A DNA stretch of 64,000 nt from Pipra filicauda (lineage: Eukaryota > Chordata > Aves > Passeriformes > Pipridae), in contig NW_024104413.1 in NCBI RefSeq assembly GCF_003945595.2, forward strand, positions 522,001 through 586,000, written 5' to 3'. Below are positions 1-13,366 of the stretch, piece by piece (position 1 is the stretch's first letter; the number at the start of each line of letters is the position of its first letter). The notes beneath the pieces were generated by a model that searched no databases, was not told where the DNA came from, and was given only the letters and a program-made list of their open reading frames with translations. The position numbers and the translations under genes were made by a program.

Positions 1-3000
1 CAGTAACAAATTGTAGGTAGCTTTCATTAAACTTTGTTATTTGTTTTTGGTTTATACTAGGGAAAAAATGAGAGGAACAGTTAATGAACAGAAAGAAATA
101 CTGGTATTCTTAAATGCAGAAGAAATCATTGCAAAAATCGCTTCTGTCACTGCTTTTTTTAACCAAAACTCATTAGATTTCACGTTATTTTTCTTTCCAA
201 TGGAGATTTCATCTTTTTGTGATAAAATTTACATATTAATACACTGTCTCGTTGTTGTATGATGTGTGTTCAGCATTCAGGGTCTGTATCAAACAATATA
301 TCATTATACTTCTATGAGACCTCTCTGGTGAAGGAACTTTTCAAGCCTGTTGCATGACACTGGACCTCATAAATCAATGACATCTATTACTGTTGGTTTA
401 AAACCAGCACCAGGTCCTTTTTGTTGCATATTTATGCTTTCTTTGCCAATAGTTTTTGTTAGTTTCAGTGGCTTCCTGGGTAATTTTTGTTTGGTATTCA
501 AAATGGGCTGCTGGCAAACTGTAGTAGCTTCAGAAAGAGGCATTTTTCCTGGTGTCCCTATTGAATCGGTGTGGGTAGTGTCATTAAATACAAGGAAGTT
601 TGAATAGCACTTCTCTGATAAACTGTAAGATGGAGGAGCTCACCTTTGGAGGCTGTACCTTTCCTGGTTGTGCTACTTGCTTTTGTATTGGGTCAAGGAA
701 TCCTTAGGATTCCTTCCCATAGGTTAATGGGTTCCATAGGCTGTTTTGAATAGACTGTATTTTGAAGATGACTTTCCTGAATATTTATTCTTTTGGGGGT
801 TATCACCGCTCATGGCTGATGTTACTTACTTGTAATCCTCTGTTAGGTACTAAGCATGACAGGTACATTATATCAGTTAGATTTTGCTACTCCCAGTGAT
901 GGGGAATGCTGCTTCTGAAGCATTCCAGATCCTACTGTCATATAATAGGACTTGTGCATGGCAGCAGATTTTGATGGCACTGGGCATTTGGCCTACAGCT
1001 TTGATGGCCATTCAGAGATACTTTTGAAGGCAGTGGCAGATGACATCAGAGTGCAGCAAATTCACAGTGCAGCCTGCTCAGAAACCTGAATATGTGCTTT
1101 AGCTTAATCCCAAGGGAACTGTTTCATAATTCATCCCCCAAAAAACCCAACCCCAAAATATGTAAATTAATTCAGTTTAATCCTTGTAAATGGTGGAGAT
1201 GGGGAAACAGAGCAGAACAGATAGTGCATAACAAGATGGAATCACAAAACTCTCAGGATAATCATCAGTTCCTGTAAGATGCAGGGACCTGCATCGAGGC
1301 AGGGATATTTACTTGGTAACTGCTGCATCTGTTTGAACATACCAAGAATGGGAGAGAAAATGTGGGTGTAGGAGGTGGAAAGTCTTGACTAATGTTGCGA
1401 GCTTGTCACGGGAACAGCACGGCTCTCCTAGATCCTGGTGCAGTCTTCCTGTCCAGCTCTATTCTTCAGGTATGCTGATATGCCAGATTTTAATAAACTG
1501 GATCAAATGCCAGGGGTAGAGGTAACCGGAGAATGAAATAAATAGCAGAGACGTGATCTGTAGAGCTGGTAGGGCGCAGACTGTTAACTGATGTATTGGA
1601 GACAGAGCAGAGATGGGATTTTGTTTCCAGCCTCCTGTGCCACATCGATTGTTTTTTAATTTTTAAAATGTTGTCTGTCAGATGTGTTTTGCTTTGGGGG
1701 CCTGTGGGTTCAAGGTGTGAAGTTTTTGGAGGGAGGTAGGTGTTTGCTTTTGAACCAGGAGAAAACGGGTGATTTGAAGCAATAGCGTTCTTGAATTGCA
1801 GCACGCTGCTGGAACAACAGTTGCTCTGTTTGACCTGGGGGACACACTGCAGGCTTCCCAGGCACTGCCACCTTCCTGAGACAAAGGATGATCCCTTCTA
1901 AATCAAAATACTTGTCTGTATGCACAGATATGATAGAAATATTTCCTGTCAGTTCAGGGAATTTCTTATCTTGTACCGTCTGGTGCTGGAGCATTCCACA
2001 GGTGTCCGGTCAGAACATGCTCCCAGACAGATCTGAGCATCCAGTAAAAATACGAAACTGGACTGGTTCTGCAGAGTTTTGAAATGCATTTGATATCCAA
2101 AGAATTCAGAATAATTTCTGTGAATGTTGCAGCTTAAATCTGTAGACTGGCTTGAAAAATGCATGGGTAACTAGCTCACAGGGATACCTGCTTTGAATTG
2201 AGCTCATATTGTACTGGTATTTTGAAAGACCTGTTTAGTGTTTGATGGGGGGAAAAAAATAGTCTGTCTCTAACCACAACTTGAATATGCTTTTAATCTG
2301 CTTAGCATAACAGACTGAAACATCTTCAGTGTATGTTTATTTTTCATACTTATTTTTTCCCAAAATATTGCTTGCTTTGGATTTACATCTCTGAATAAAT
2401 TTTTACCCGGGGGACAAAAGCCAGGGACTTATTTTTTTTATATGAGACCTTACCTTCTTTTTTGCTATTTCAATTTGCATTCATTAACCTATTTATTTGC
2501 TCCTAGTTTCTTTTGCTTTGTATGTGAACTTCTAGCAGTAAATGTTAAAGAATGTCTTATGTTCCTGTAATTCACTCAGAATTCATAGTTATTGGTAGTA
2601 AAGATAGTGCTTTGTGAATGCACTGCCCCAGTTAGAGGGTGCTCCCAAGGCTTGCATAAAGCCTGGAGGTTTCGTAGGTGTGTTTTTTAGCACCTCTCTC
2701 CTCTAAGATTGACCGAAGTGCAGCTGTGCCCTTAGTGCCTGTTTTGAATAAAAGCCAGCCTAACTACCATGGAGATGTGAGGGTAGATTTAAGGACATGG
2801 CCCCAACTTGTAGCTCGGAGTGAACACTTACTGACAAGTGGGTACTCAGCAGAGCTCTTTCACACCCCTCAGAGGCTGTGCATCATCTCCCCCCGGAGCG
2901 CTTGAGATGCTGAGTGTTGTAGTTGTTTTCTTCCTGGGCGTTTGTTTTGAAATACTGTTCATTGGTTTCTTTTCTTAAATCTGGTCATTGCTTTCTGCAG

Positions 3001-6000
3001 CTGGATTAGCAGATGCATCTTCAAGACAAGAGGTTCTTGCTGCCTGTTAATGTGTCTGCAGTGGTGCTCTGTGATCAGAAATAACATTTAAGGATAAGTG
3101 GAATGGCAGGTTCTTGGAGAAGGCTTGTTTCTGGGTTTGTGCACAGTACCTTTCTCTTACTATTTTAGGGATCTTCTTAGCTACATTTATATGAAAGTAA
3201 GCCATAGGTAGTAATAATTGTTGCTAATAATAGTTGCTAAAGGACTTTGAACAATAGATAGGTATGCTAATTACAAAAAAAGGCTTAAAACAATAGATAG
3301 TAAGTGGGTATCTTGAAAGATCTCAACACAAGTAAGGTGAAGAGAGCATGCCTAGGGGATCAAGAGCAATCACCTAAAGTAGAAAAGTGAAAGCCAGTGG
3401 CAAACCCTCAAAACAATGAGATTACCTTATGTACAGCTTTTAATGTTCAACACTCATCTAGGACTTTTTTTACTTTTTTTTTAATACTTCTCCTTGTGCA
3501 AAGTAATGCAGGAAGTGCTAGAGGTCATCTTTCTCAGCAGTGTTGTCAGGGTTGCTTAATGGCAGAGCTGACTCAAAGAAGTAAATGATGGAAAATACAA
3601 TAGGAAATAGTTAAAACTGAATTTTTTTACAGTAAGAGAAGAAACTTGTTTGTAGGATTTTTTGGTAGGAAAAGTTTGTAAGGAGGAAAAGAGTAAGAGA
3701 TCTTTAAAGATGAATAGAAGTTTGAACTTTAGAAGAGTGGAAGATAGTAAAAAATTACACAGTCAACTGTGCTTAACATACTGCAAAAAGCATTTTTAAA
3801 ATTGGGCCAATAGAATGAGATGCAGGAAGAATTATTTTAAGCAGTGTTTTGATAGATGGAAACGGTCAGAAATGAAAAGGACAAAGCTGCTGGAATAGCC
3901 AAGCAACTGTTGATACTGATTTTGGGAGAGTGGATGAAAAAGGAAGGATGATTTACCAGTGATAGATGGAAAGCAGCTAACATCTTAATTCAGGTCTGAT
4001 TTCCAAATCTTAAACTTGAAGGGTTGCTCTTCACAAAAGAGAACTAGAACGAGTTTAGTCTCGGGAAAAATGTCTTAGACTGAAGAGTGAAAGAAGAGGT
4101 AAATGCTATTTATAACTTAAAAGGTTCTCTTGACTGGTGCCATACAGTATTCAAAGCCTTTGGGCACAGCAGTTTGGGAGCAAAATGTGTTATTTAATGC
4201 AATATTTATATTAACAACTAATGACTTTACAAGACAGAAGATTGAGGAGTTTCTCTTACTTGGAGAAAGCTTTTACTGGGTATTTGAAAGGCACTGTTTT
4301 AATGATCAGATCTTTGATCTCGGTTATCTGCATAATTATTCTTGTTGCCCCTCTCTGATCAGAGACTGCAGCTATTTAACTACATTAATCAGTGTTATTG
4401 ATAACAGTCCTGAGGAAGGCAACTTATAAATCATCATGCATTATTCAGAGTTTTGCATACTGAATTGCTTCATTTTAGAAGCACCATCTAGTGGTTTGAA
4501 CACAAGTGTGGGAACTAATAATTCTTCGCTGATGGATTGTAGCACTGCAGCTAAATGAAGACAATTACCTGCAGTCATATTGTTTCTTAGCCTTGGTTTT
4601 ACCTGTGTCTGAAGAGAGGAAGTAGGTAATTATTGCAGTTGTCTATTAAGGGAATTGCTTGACTGGTTTTAATTACTCTGTTGTGGAATTACACACCTTG
4701 TGAAATTATTTTTGATGCAGATTGCTGTGAGCAGAGTCATTGTATATCAGATGACAGGTCCACCTAGCCTGATGTGATGTCTGGTGGTTATCTCTGTCCT
4801 GTGGCAGATGCCTAGGGAAAAGCAATGAGATGAATAGAAACTGATATTTCTTCTGGGCTTTTTTTTTAAAGCTTATGGTAGTCTGCAGTTTAGGAGTTTG
4901 CTGAGCTACAGATTGTACCGTTATAATTCAAAAGCTCATGAAGACTTCTCCTTAAAATGACTAATAATTTTTCAATTCATTTGTACTTCTGGTCTCAGTA
5001 ATGACTACTGGCTTCTCAATGCTTAAAGTTGAGTTTGATCCCACTGAGGCAGGCATTTTCATTAGAAACTTTTTCAAACAGCCAGTGGTGTCACCTGTTG
5101 TGTCCCTTGTCCTGCAGACTGTCTTCTGGTCTTTCTCTTGGAAACTTGATTTGGATGTTTTAGGTTCTGTTCCTCTACTTCCACAATGTGGTGGTACTTA
5201 ACAGAATCTAGAAAAACTTGCTTCTTAAAGATTACAGTGCACTCTTCCTAGGTTGTTTTAGAGGAATGACAAAACAAAAACAACTCATCTAAAACATCCT
5301 CAGCATTGGATGGCTGAAGAATATTTTCTTCCTGAACTAACTGAAAAATAGTGAAAATGCTGTTGACGTGCTTCATTTAACTGCTTTAGTAGTTATGATG
5401 ATCTACTTTCCTGGCAGTTGTGCTAGCAACGTTTATTTAAATTAATTCAGTAAAACTATTTTTGAATAATGGTGTTAAAAATAAATAATTGAAGGCTGTG
5501 TATGTTTGTTTGGCTCATGTTTAAAGACAGACCCACCTTCATGCATGTGAAAGAGCAAGTTCCTCCAGCTTGGTCATTTAACTGGAGGATGCTGCTGGAG
5601 TCTGTCTGACCTGTTTTCAGCTGAATCTTTGTTTTCATCTTGAAAGTACACGATATTCCAAATATTTATTGTACTTAAAATGCCAAGCCTGGGATCATTG
5701 GTGTCATGGCCATATGCCCCCTGCTTGCCTTCAGGAAGTGAGATGCTGCATTCCATGCTAGCTGAGGCTGTTGAATCCTATAAACTGGAGCTCTCCCTAA
5801 GTCAGCTAAAAGCAGAGCACTTAGCCTGTGTCTGGTGGACAGCTCAGTGTAATAGAATATGATTTTCCTTTGAGGCAGTGTCAGCTGCCTGCTATTTGAA
5901 AACAGGTGAGTGACAAAGACTGTAATGCATTTTCTAGAGGTCTAAATTTAGGATATAGGAAAGAGTGAGGTTTTTTGGGAGGCAGAATGTTTGGATAACT

Positions 6001-8172
6001 CAGAGATGCAGCATTCCCGTCTCAGTATAGCTTGCTGCTGTAACTGGAATGTCTTACTCTTATTTATTTATTTTGATTATGTGGGTCAGACTTATTACAT
6101 CCTGTCTGAGTATTTCTGTTCTACCCTGAAGGCTGTAGGAGTTTCTTTCTTGTCTCCCCAGTAGTCAGTGACTTTTTTGCATTACTTCCTCAGGCTTCTG
6201 GCCTGAGAATTCCTTTCTGATCTTATCAATGGTGGTTCTTAGTCTGATTCCTCTACATTCACTGCCCTCTCCTCCCTGTACTATTATCACTTTTGATCGC
6301 TCTGAAAAGCTGATTGACAGGAAGTGAATTAGGAAACAGGATTCTGCAGTGAGGTTGGGGAATTGTGTAAGAATCTACAGCAAGGGGAGTGGACCTCTGA
6401 GCACATCACCTAGGGACTGCCTCTGCTCTGCTCTATCCTGGTAGGCCATAGTCTTGTATTTCTTCCCTCTCAGGGTCTTTACTCACACTTAAAAGCCATT
6501 CAGAATGAATAATGTAAGAGTGGGCATCAGGTCGGTTCCAGCTGTACCACTCTGGGTGATGAATGAAAAGAAAGCAAATGGGGTAAAGGACACTGGAGAA
6601 GGCAGGTGAAGAAGGTGGGGCTGACAAAAACACTTGGCATAAAAATGTAAGACAAATAGTTTGAGGGAGGAAAAAGGGAGGATGACTCTTGTAGTCTTTC
6701 AAAATGCCTGTTATTTATTTTGAAGTGGAACACAGATTAATTTAAATTGGGGTGATGTTTATGCTGGAATGTGTTAATACCTGCCTTCAAATGGCACTTT
6801 GATCTCTGAGAATTATAGGTGGTTGAAGCTAAACTAACCGGATGCTCAGGGTGTTCTGCATTTCTGCTTTGCATTCTTCTAATTCTCACCTTCCTTTGTA
6901 AACCTTTTAAAGTAGGAAATGTTTCCTGACGTTCTGAAGTTCATCAGATGTTCAAAACCCCGGTTTATTCAGGTTATTGTTTCCTGCCATGAAAGGAGCT
7001 GAGCGCGAAAGGGGTCTTGTGTGTTTGTCTATAAGTGGCTTTTGGATGTTTGTCATCTAATAAACTTCTTTAGGAATGGTATGGGCTGTCATATTAATGT
7101 TTTTCTCTAATTCTGCTTCTGTAAGCACCAATCTCCAGGCAGAAATTTCTCCTTGCTGTCTTGGTCCGGTTGCTGAAGTTTTTGTGCTCTTACCATGCAA
7201 ATGAGAACATATCAGCCTTCTTCTTATAAAACCCTCCACATTTCTCAAAGGACTGTCTGCTATTACTTTATTTCAAGATTCACATATATACACAGAGTGC
7301 CTGCATTGCTAAACATTTAGTGGGGGTTTTTTTAAGTATTTTTTTATAAAGCTGGATGAGTGTGCCTGATCTGATCAACAACCCTACAAAAATATCTTGA
7401 TACAATAGAAGTCATGTCTTTTTATGGTGCAATATGGACAGAAGCCCTTGTAGAATAAGGAACAGTTAATATGATGTAAGAAGTAGGCAAAAATGTAAAA
7501 GGCCTTCATATCTCATCTGGTACCCATGATTTGTTTTGCTTTGTATTTTAAGGAATCTTGCAGGTCCTCACTGAGGTGTAAGAGATGAAGTGGGAATGGT
7601 AACTGGGCGTTTCTGTGTCCCTTGGTGATGAGTGGTGCATGTTCATCCTGGGACATGGTGATTACATGAGTGTAGGTCCTGGAAGGACGTGTGGTGCCAT
7701 GGGCAAAACACGCTGTGTTCTTGCAAGTGTACCCACAGGCCCTGTTTGTAGAACGTGAGGTTTGCACTGATTTTTCTGTAAGTCTGCTTCTGCTTCATGC
7801 AGGTATTCCTGGTGGTGAGTTTGGATGGATCTGGAGGTCTGTAGGTTGTAGGTAGCAGTGGGTTCTTTCAAGGAATGGTCTTCCTGTACACTGCAGAGTT
7901 ATCTGAGGGTTTTTTTGTGTAAAGTTGAGCATAAGAATGTTATGTCACGATCAGCAGCAAATAACTGGAAGTGGGGAGGTTAGCTGATGTGCCTTGTGTT
8001 AAAAAGTGCATATTATGTACTGACAGGTTCTCACTGGTGTAATTGTTACTTTGACTAATTTCTTGATATTGAAGTGATTATTGAACATGTTGTTGAGAAT
8101 TTATGTGTTCATGTTGGAGAATCTGATTTAGGTATTGTGGTGATATTTTGAAGTTACTGTATAGAAGAGTGG
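1..8172. other. Unique noncoding DNA, no gene seen
   Basis: All six frames are broken by frequent stop codons, and the longest open stretches (about 60-104 codons) show no domain or codon pattern I recognise. There is no recognisable interspersed repeat. A CTCF-like motif at 4481-4494, an exon-like segment at 5735-5905 and a stretch with two overlapping minus-strand frames at 7513-7871 are described separately. A short stretch near 1183-1265 faintly recalls a MIR core but is too diverged to call. This is most simply read as intronic or intergenic DNA. Confidence 0.8.
4481..4494 (-). promoter_or_regulatory. CTCF-like motif
   Basis: The sequence GCACCATCTAGTGG contains a match at 11 of 12 positions to the reverse complement of the CTCF core consensus (GCCMYCTRSTGG). 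It lies in unique DNA between AT-rich flanks. A motif match alone does not show binding, and one match of this quality can occur by chance in 64 kb. Confidence 0.3.
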
Positions 8173-8200
8173 TTTTTTGGTTTGTTTGTTTGTTTGTTTT
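8173..8200. repeat. (TTTG)n simple repeat
   Basis: This is a short T-rich microsatellite with about four clean TTTG units flanked by T-runs. It sits in a T-rich neighbourhood just upstream of a 17-base T homopolymer. Confidence 0.9.
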
Positions 8201-8354
8201 AGTTTTACTGTATTTTGATAATTTCTTTGCTAACAGTTTTGTTGAAGCAGTTGACTGAGTGTATTTGAGGAAGATATTATATCCACAGCAAATATTCTCA
8301 TTTTCAGTAAGACTGGTTTTTGATTTTGTGGTTGGGTTTTTTTAATTGCAGTTC

Positions 8355-8371
8355 TTTTTTTTTTTTTTTTT
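8355..8371. repeat. T17 homopolymer
   Basis: There are seventeen consecutive T bases. No retroposed body with target-site duplication is visible next to it, so it is called a simple homopolymer rather than the reversed poly(A) tail of an insertion. Confidence 0.9.
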
Positions 8372-9069
8372 ACTTAGATTATGTCATACCTCTGTGTCCA
8401 AAACTTTTGTTCACTGCTTGCAGTGCCCTCTGTTTCCCTAACATTACTTCCACCTAGATTTTTTTGGTGGTGTTTTGTGCATAATTGCGGACTTGATACA
8501 ATTTTTTTCCCCTCTTGATTTCAGTCAAGATACTTGACAAATACTAGACCTGATAGTCGTGGTGACAGTAGGAAGACAGGGACTGAAGTAGAAAGGTAAT
8601 AGGTTTTTTTTTGCTCTTCACTTCTCTCACTAGAAGAGACAAGCAAGCATTTATCTTCGTTTTAGAGCCTATATTCCATTGACACTTTAATGTTTTTATC
8701 TAGTTATTTTAAAAGTTATGTTTTCTCAATTGACCACACTATTTCATTTGACAATTAGTTTCAAGGAAACCTTAGCCTTAGGTTGTAACTGTTTTTCAGT
8801 TCATTTCTTCTTTTCCTATTGCAGTTTGAGAGTAACTGTTCAGCACTTTCATAGTAGGCAGTTTTGTGTATAGTTGAGAACAAGAAACAAGGAAGTTAAC
8901 ATTAAAATAACTTACCTCTGAATTTTAAAGTATTTTTAGATACAGAACTGGGATGCAACTTTTTCAAAAATGAATGCATCTTTTAAAGCCATGACATTCT
9001 TTTCAGTGTGAAAAAATTAGAACAGTTTTTCTTCTGTATTATAAATGTTCTGTTAATTTCTTTAGTGTA
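8372..9069. other. Unique noncoding DNA
   Basis: AT-rich sequence with no open frame of note, no recognisable repeat and no RNA gene. It separates the T17 run from the TG/TA tract that follows. Confidence 0.75.
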
Positions 9070-9112
9070 ATATATGTGTATAAATATGTGTGTGTGTATA
9101 TTATATATATAT
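9070..9112. repeat. Mixed (TG)n/(TA)n microsatellite
   Basis: Alternating purine-pyrimidine tract made of short TA and TG dinucleotide runs with interruptions. Such tracts are often polymorphic in length. Confidence 0.9.
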
Positions 9113-9519
9113 GATCTCCTGTTCTGATGTTAACGAATCAGTGGTGGTGAATTGAAGGTGCCTAGTTGTTTATTTCCTGCGTGAAACAAAGAGGTTGTCC
9201 ATTGCCTAATTTCATCTGACTTCCTATGACTTGACCAGTGCATAATAAGCTTTTTGATTAGTTTTGAAAAAATGTGTCTGATAGATATAAATTCATACTT
9301 TTTGAGAAATTATAAACCGTGTAAGACTGTCATAAAGAATACTTCATGAGTGATCCTGAAGAGTTAATAGGTGACAACCTTTCTCATAGAAACATTAGTT
9401 TTACTGTAAGAAAGCTAAGCACAATTTTTGCTTAAGCCCAGAGTCATTTGTTAGCAGTCAGGTCAAGCATTGAAATGTTGTGAGGTTGGTTCCAGTTCTT
9501 TTTATAGTTATTTTTCCAT

Positions 9520-9543
9520 CTATATATACATATATATATATAT
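9520..9543. repeat. (TA)n microsatellite
   Basis: An almost pure TA dinucleotide run with one ACA interruption near the middle. Confidence 0.9.
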
Positions 9544-9616
9544 CCTAGTGTGCCTGCATGTTGTGTGTGATCCAAAACCTGTGTATCATCTGTGCATCTT
9601 TCAAATACAAATAGTC

Positions 9617-9728
9617 ATTCTTCCTATCATTGAAATGGGGAACTGAGGCATGAAGGTGAGATGAGGTTATTTAGTGCACTTAAATGTAAGCCAATAGCCA
9701 AACTAGCCAGAAGAGCTTAATTTGGGGG
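9617..9728 (+). repeat. Ancient MIR-like SINE fragment
   Basis: The segment contains ATGGGGAACTGAGGCATGAA, which resembles the conserved MIR core (ATGGGGAAACTGAGGC followed by ACAGAGAGG). The match continues at a loose but collinear level: a GCC...CTAG...AGAGCT series, as in the part of the MIR core that reads AGCTAGTAAGTGGCAGAGCTGGG. MIR elements are tRNA-derived SINEs that were active early in amniote history and survive in birds only as short, heavily mutated remnants, so this degree of decay is expected. The comparison is to a consensus recalled from memory. The assignment to MIR rather than another CORE-type SINE is uncertain. Confidence 0.5.
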
Positions 9729-12700
9729 TTTCTCAACCATTTTATTCCTCATTTGCCACTTCTTTCTATCCACTACTTTATATGAGATTATTTTTCCTTT
9801 TAGATTACCCTGCAATAACATTTTAACAGCTGAAGCAATGGACCAGATTGTATGTACTTTGCTATTCAAAGACTGGAGTGCAACTTACTGTTGCCATATG
9901 TTTAGATTCAGTGTCCAACTCTTGCTTACAAATGAGAACATATGGGAGATAGGTAATGGTGATTTTCAACTGTTAATTAGTCATCTTTAAACCGATGCCT
10001 CACTAGCCATCCCTCCAGTCACTTCTGTCTTTCTCATCTCCCCCTCGTGGTAAAATCGCTGGTTTATGTTGACTTGCAAAGCTTCTGGGTGGGGGAAAAA
10101 AAGGTTTCCTTCTACTGAAATGCTTCTGTAATTTGGAGGGGGAGAGTGTTTTCCAAGTCAGCAGACGTTGCTGAGTCTTCAACGCACAAAGTACAGAAAA
10201 CCCATTTCACTGAGGTGTGGGGTATTTTCCTTACAGATGTTATATTTTGTTTGGTTTGTGTGAAATCAAGTTGCTGATGTGCTAAATGTTGCATAGTAAA
10301 ACAGGAATTAGAAGTTCCTCTTAATGCTGGCACTTGTGAGGTGTGTAGGTTTTACAGAGTTGGATAGAAATATTATCACTAATGACTGATCTTAACCTTT
10401 GAACCTGTTAATTACAAACTCATGATAGGATGTGGTTTTTGGTTACCCTGTATCACACTCTGGTTACTTAACTATGTTATTACATAATGTTTGACTCCCT
10501 TCTTTTACTGCTTATTAGGCAACTTTTCTGTTATAATGACCTAATACTTCTGTAAAGTGAGATATGGTCGAATGAATTAGTGCAGTAGTGATCCCTTCAG
10601 AGCAAAGGGAGATATATTCTCTTGTCTCCAGTTTTCAGGATATCCGACTCCTATCAAGAGTTTCTGTCTGCTCCCCTTGTGAATTTTAAATCAACCAGGA
10701 CAGTACAGAAAGTGCCTGGTGCTCAGCTGGTGCTTCAGTTTGTGGCCATGTACTCGTGTTTTAACTCCCCGCTGTTGGGAATTGTGTGGCTGCATCTTGC
10801 CCTGGATCAGCTTTCTAACACGGGTGGAAACTAACTTGCTTTGTGTATATAATTTTGCAGTCCGTTCTCAGCTTACAGGAGGAGAGGGGCAGCACGAATG
10901 CCTTTGCTGGCAATGTGGTCTTTATATTACCTTGTACCAACTATGGAGTTGCATCTTCAGTGTCTTTAGTGCTTGTGCCTTAAGTTTATTTGTAATATTA
11001 AGACTGGTGAAATAAAAACCTACCCCAGACTGCACCTATTCTATTGCTCTTTCTTTTGTATGAGAGGTGTTATTTTCCTAAGAGGCCAGTCTGAAACCCA
11101 TGTGAAGTTATGTGGGACTAAGAGTTGAACTTCTGATTCAATTCTTTAGCATAAAACAGGCTCACCCAAAGTTATTTTTAGGTGACATTAAGGCTCAGAC
11201 AGTGTATAAAATGTTAATGCAAGTAATCTTGCAGTGACAGAGACACAGATAGCATGTGCTGGAAGCAAAGCTCTGCAGAAGTAGTGAGGCAAGACAGTGA
11301 GCTATATAAAGGGCAGGGTTTTTGTTCTTGAACTACATGCTGCTTTGAGCTAGCTGTTCTTACCAAAAAGAGCCGTGAAGTATTTGGTTAATGCTCTGTT
11401 GTGTGTTTGGCATATCTGTTCTCTGTTTCAAGTTCCATACATGAATTGTCAAACCTAGAACTTGCTAATTGGGTCTTGGAGCCAGTAGATGGAAGGATCA
11501 GCTAAGTACACTATTTAAACATTAAAAAAAATTAATTTAAAATGCTTTAAAAGCATATCCTTTATTTAATTTTCATCAGCTGGCTCAGAATTAATATATT
11601 GAAATGACAGTATTGTCTGATACTGTAATATTTTTCACTGTGTGCTCACTGGAATGAGATTTAAAAAACTGTAAGAAAGAGGAGAATACAAATCCTTATT
11701 AAATTTACTTTTAGCCAAAATAATTTTTTCTAATTATTCTGCACTTTGCCTACTTTGAAAGCTAGCAAATAAAATTTCTCCATAGCTAAATTGAAAAGTA
11801 AGATCTGGGATACACAAGCAGAGGTATTCTTACTTTCTAGATTGTTGCCCCCACCTTTTGAGCACGACCTGCACGAGTCACTGCATTCTGCACTCAGTGA
11901 CACTGCACCACTTTGTAGAGGTGTTGAGTGGTTACAAAAAGAGCTGAAAGCTTTGCTGCTTTGGAGGAGCTACTCTTAAAGCAGCAGAAGCTGCTTCTGG
12001 GGAGGTTACTTGCTTAAGCAACTTGAAAGCAATGTGGGTGATGATATTATATGATGTGTTTCCATATCTGTGTGTCTGCTTTCCCCGTTCCCCAGTCCAT
12101 TAGATCCATGTGGAGCAATTTGGTATTTCATATCTTACGTGCAGGAAAAAGGCAGCATTATGGAGAAATGCTGCCTTCCTGATGTTATTCCCACTGATAA
12201 CACCTTCTGTTGGAGGAGGGGAAAAAGAGGGGTTTTTTTGTGATTCATGTCACTTTTCTCTCATGATAAAAGAAAGTGTTAGGGGAAGCCTATTCTTAAC
12301 CTACCTCCAAAATTATTTCCAAATTCTAATTACTTCTGAAAAATCAGTGAGGGATTTGCTGAGGAATATGGGGATTGAATAGAAACTGTCTATAAGCGGT
12401 GTTGGAGCACCCTCTGCAGCCTCATAATAATATTTAAATGAGCTTTGTACATTTCTGGTGATACATTAAATGGAATGAATAATCACAAAGAAAAATTAAG
12501 TATCCAGGTGCTTTATGCTGCTATACAGGCTCATCAAGGTACAGTAGTAGATCCTTAGGGAAGATAATTAATTAGCATGTTGTAGACCTTTTGTGTCTTA
12601 TTATGCTACTGTACCTCTCCTGAAAAGAAAACTCTCAGCAGTTGCTGTAGGTTCACTGAAGTTCAGACTGAAAAGTAAAGACTAGCATGTCCAGTGGGAG

Positions 12701-13366
12701 AGGTGTGAGAATTAGTTCTGTGTGATAGGCAAGTTATAAAGCTATTTAACAAACTGGGGAGAAAAGCTTAAAAAGTATTCCCTTTTGAACTGCCAGTTTA
12801 CTGCCTTATAATCTCAAGTTTCCAAGGTTGGGTAACCTACAAGTCATTTCAGGGCTCCGTGTTCAGCAACAGGCTAATCACTGGTGTCATGCTGGGATAT
12901 TGGCTCAGGTCAGATTGGGAAAGCATGTGGCCAAATGTATTTCCAGTGCTGTGGGCTTTTTGCAAACATCTGAGTTTCTTCTAATTTGCTGTTGAATAGC
13001 CTGCCCTCCTTAAATGATGAGCCACACTGGTTGCAGAGTAGCAAGTTGTAAGGCATGTAAGGCTACACAGTTGAGCAAGGAACAACATGTGATTTGTTTT
13101 CATAGGTAAATGCTGTTCTTAATGTTCAACAGTAATTTAATTTTTGTTTATAATGTCTTAAGTCAATGACACTTCTTGTGTATCGGGATCATGTCAAGCC
13201 TTCTTTTTGTTCCTTCAATATGTTCAGAATATTGTAATGATAACTGATGGTAGCTAATGAAGCACGTGGGAATTCTCTGCTATGTCCATGTGGAATTGCC
13301 TGGCTTTGGGTGATATTAATACATCATGTCCTTTTGTACATGATAGATGGATTTGTAGCTATGCAT
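9729..13366. other. Unique noncoding DNA, no gene seen
   Basis: AT-rich sequence with no recognisable repeat and no coding pattern. A TATATAAAGGGC string near 11303 resembles a TATA box but has no supporting promoter context. AT-rich stretches at about 11500-11640 and 12420-12600 look compositionally like conserved noncoding DNA (TTAATT and AATTAATTAG motifs, no repeats), which cannot be judged without an alignment. Confidence 0.75.

Noticed and set aside
1183..1265. GATGGGGAAACAGAGCAGAA resembling a MIR core
   Set aside because: Only one short piece matches and the flanking MIR segments are absent.
11303..11314. TATATAAAGGGC resembling a TATA box
   Set aside because: No CpG-rich or exon-like sequence downstream. 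Common by chance in AT-rich DNA.
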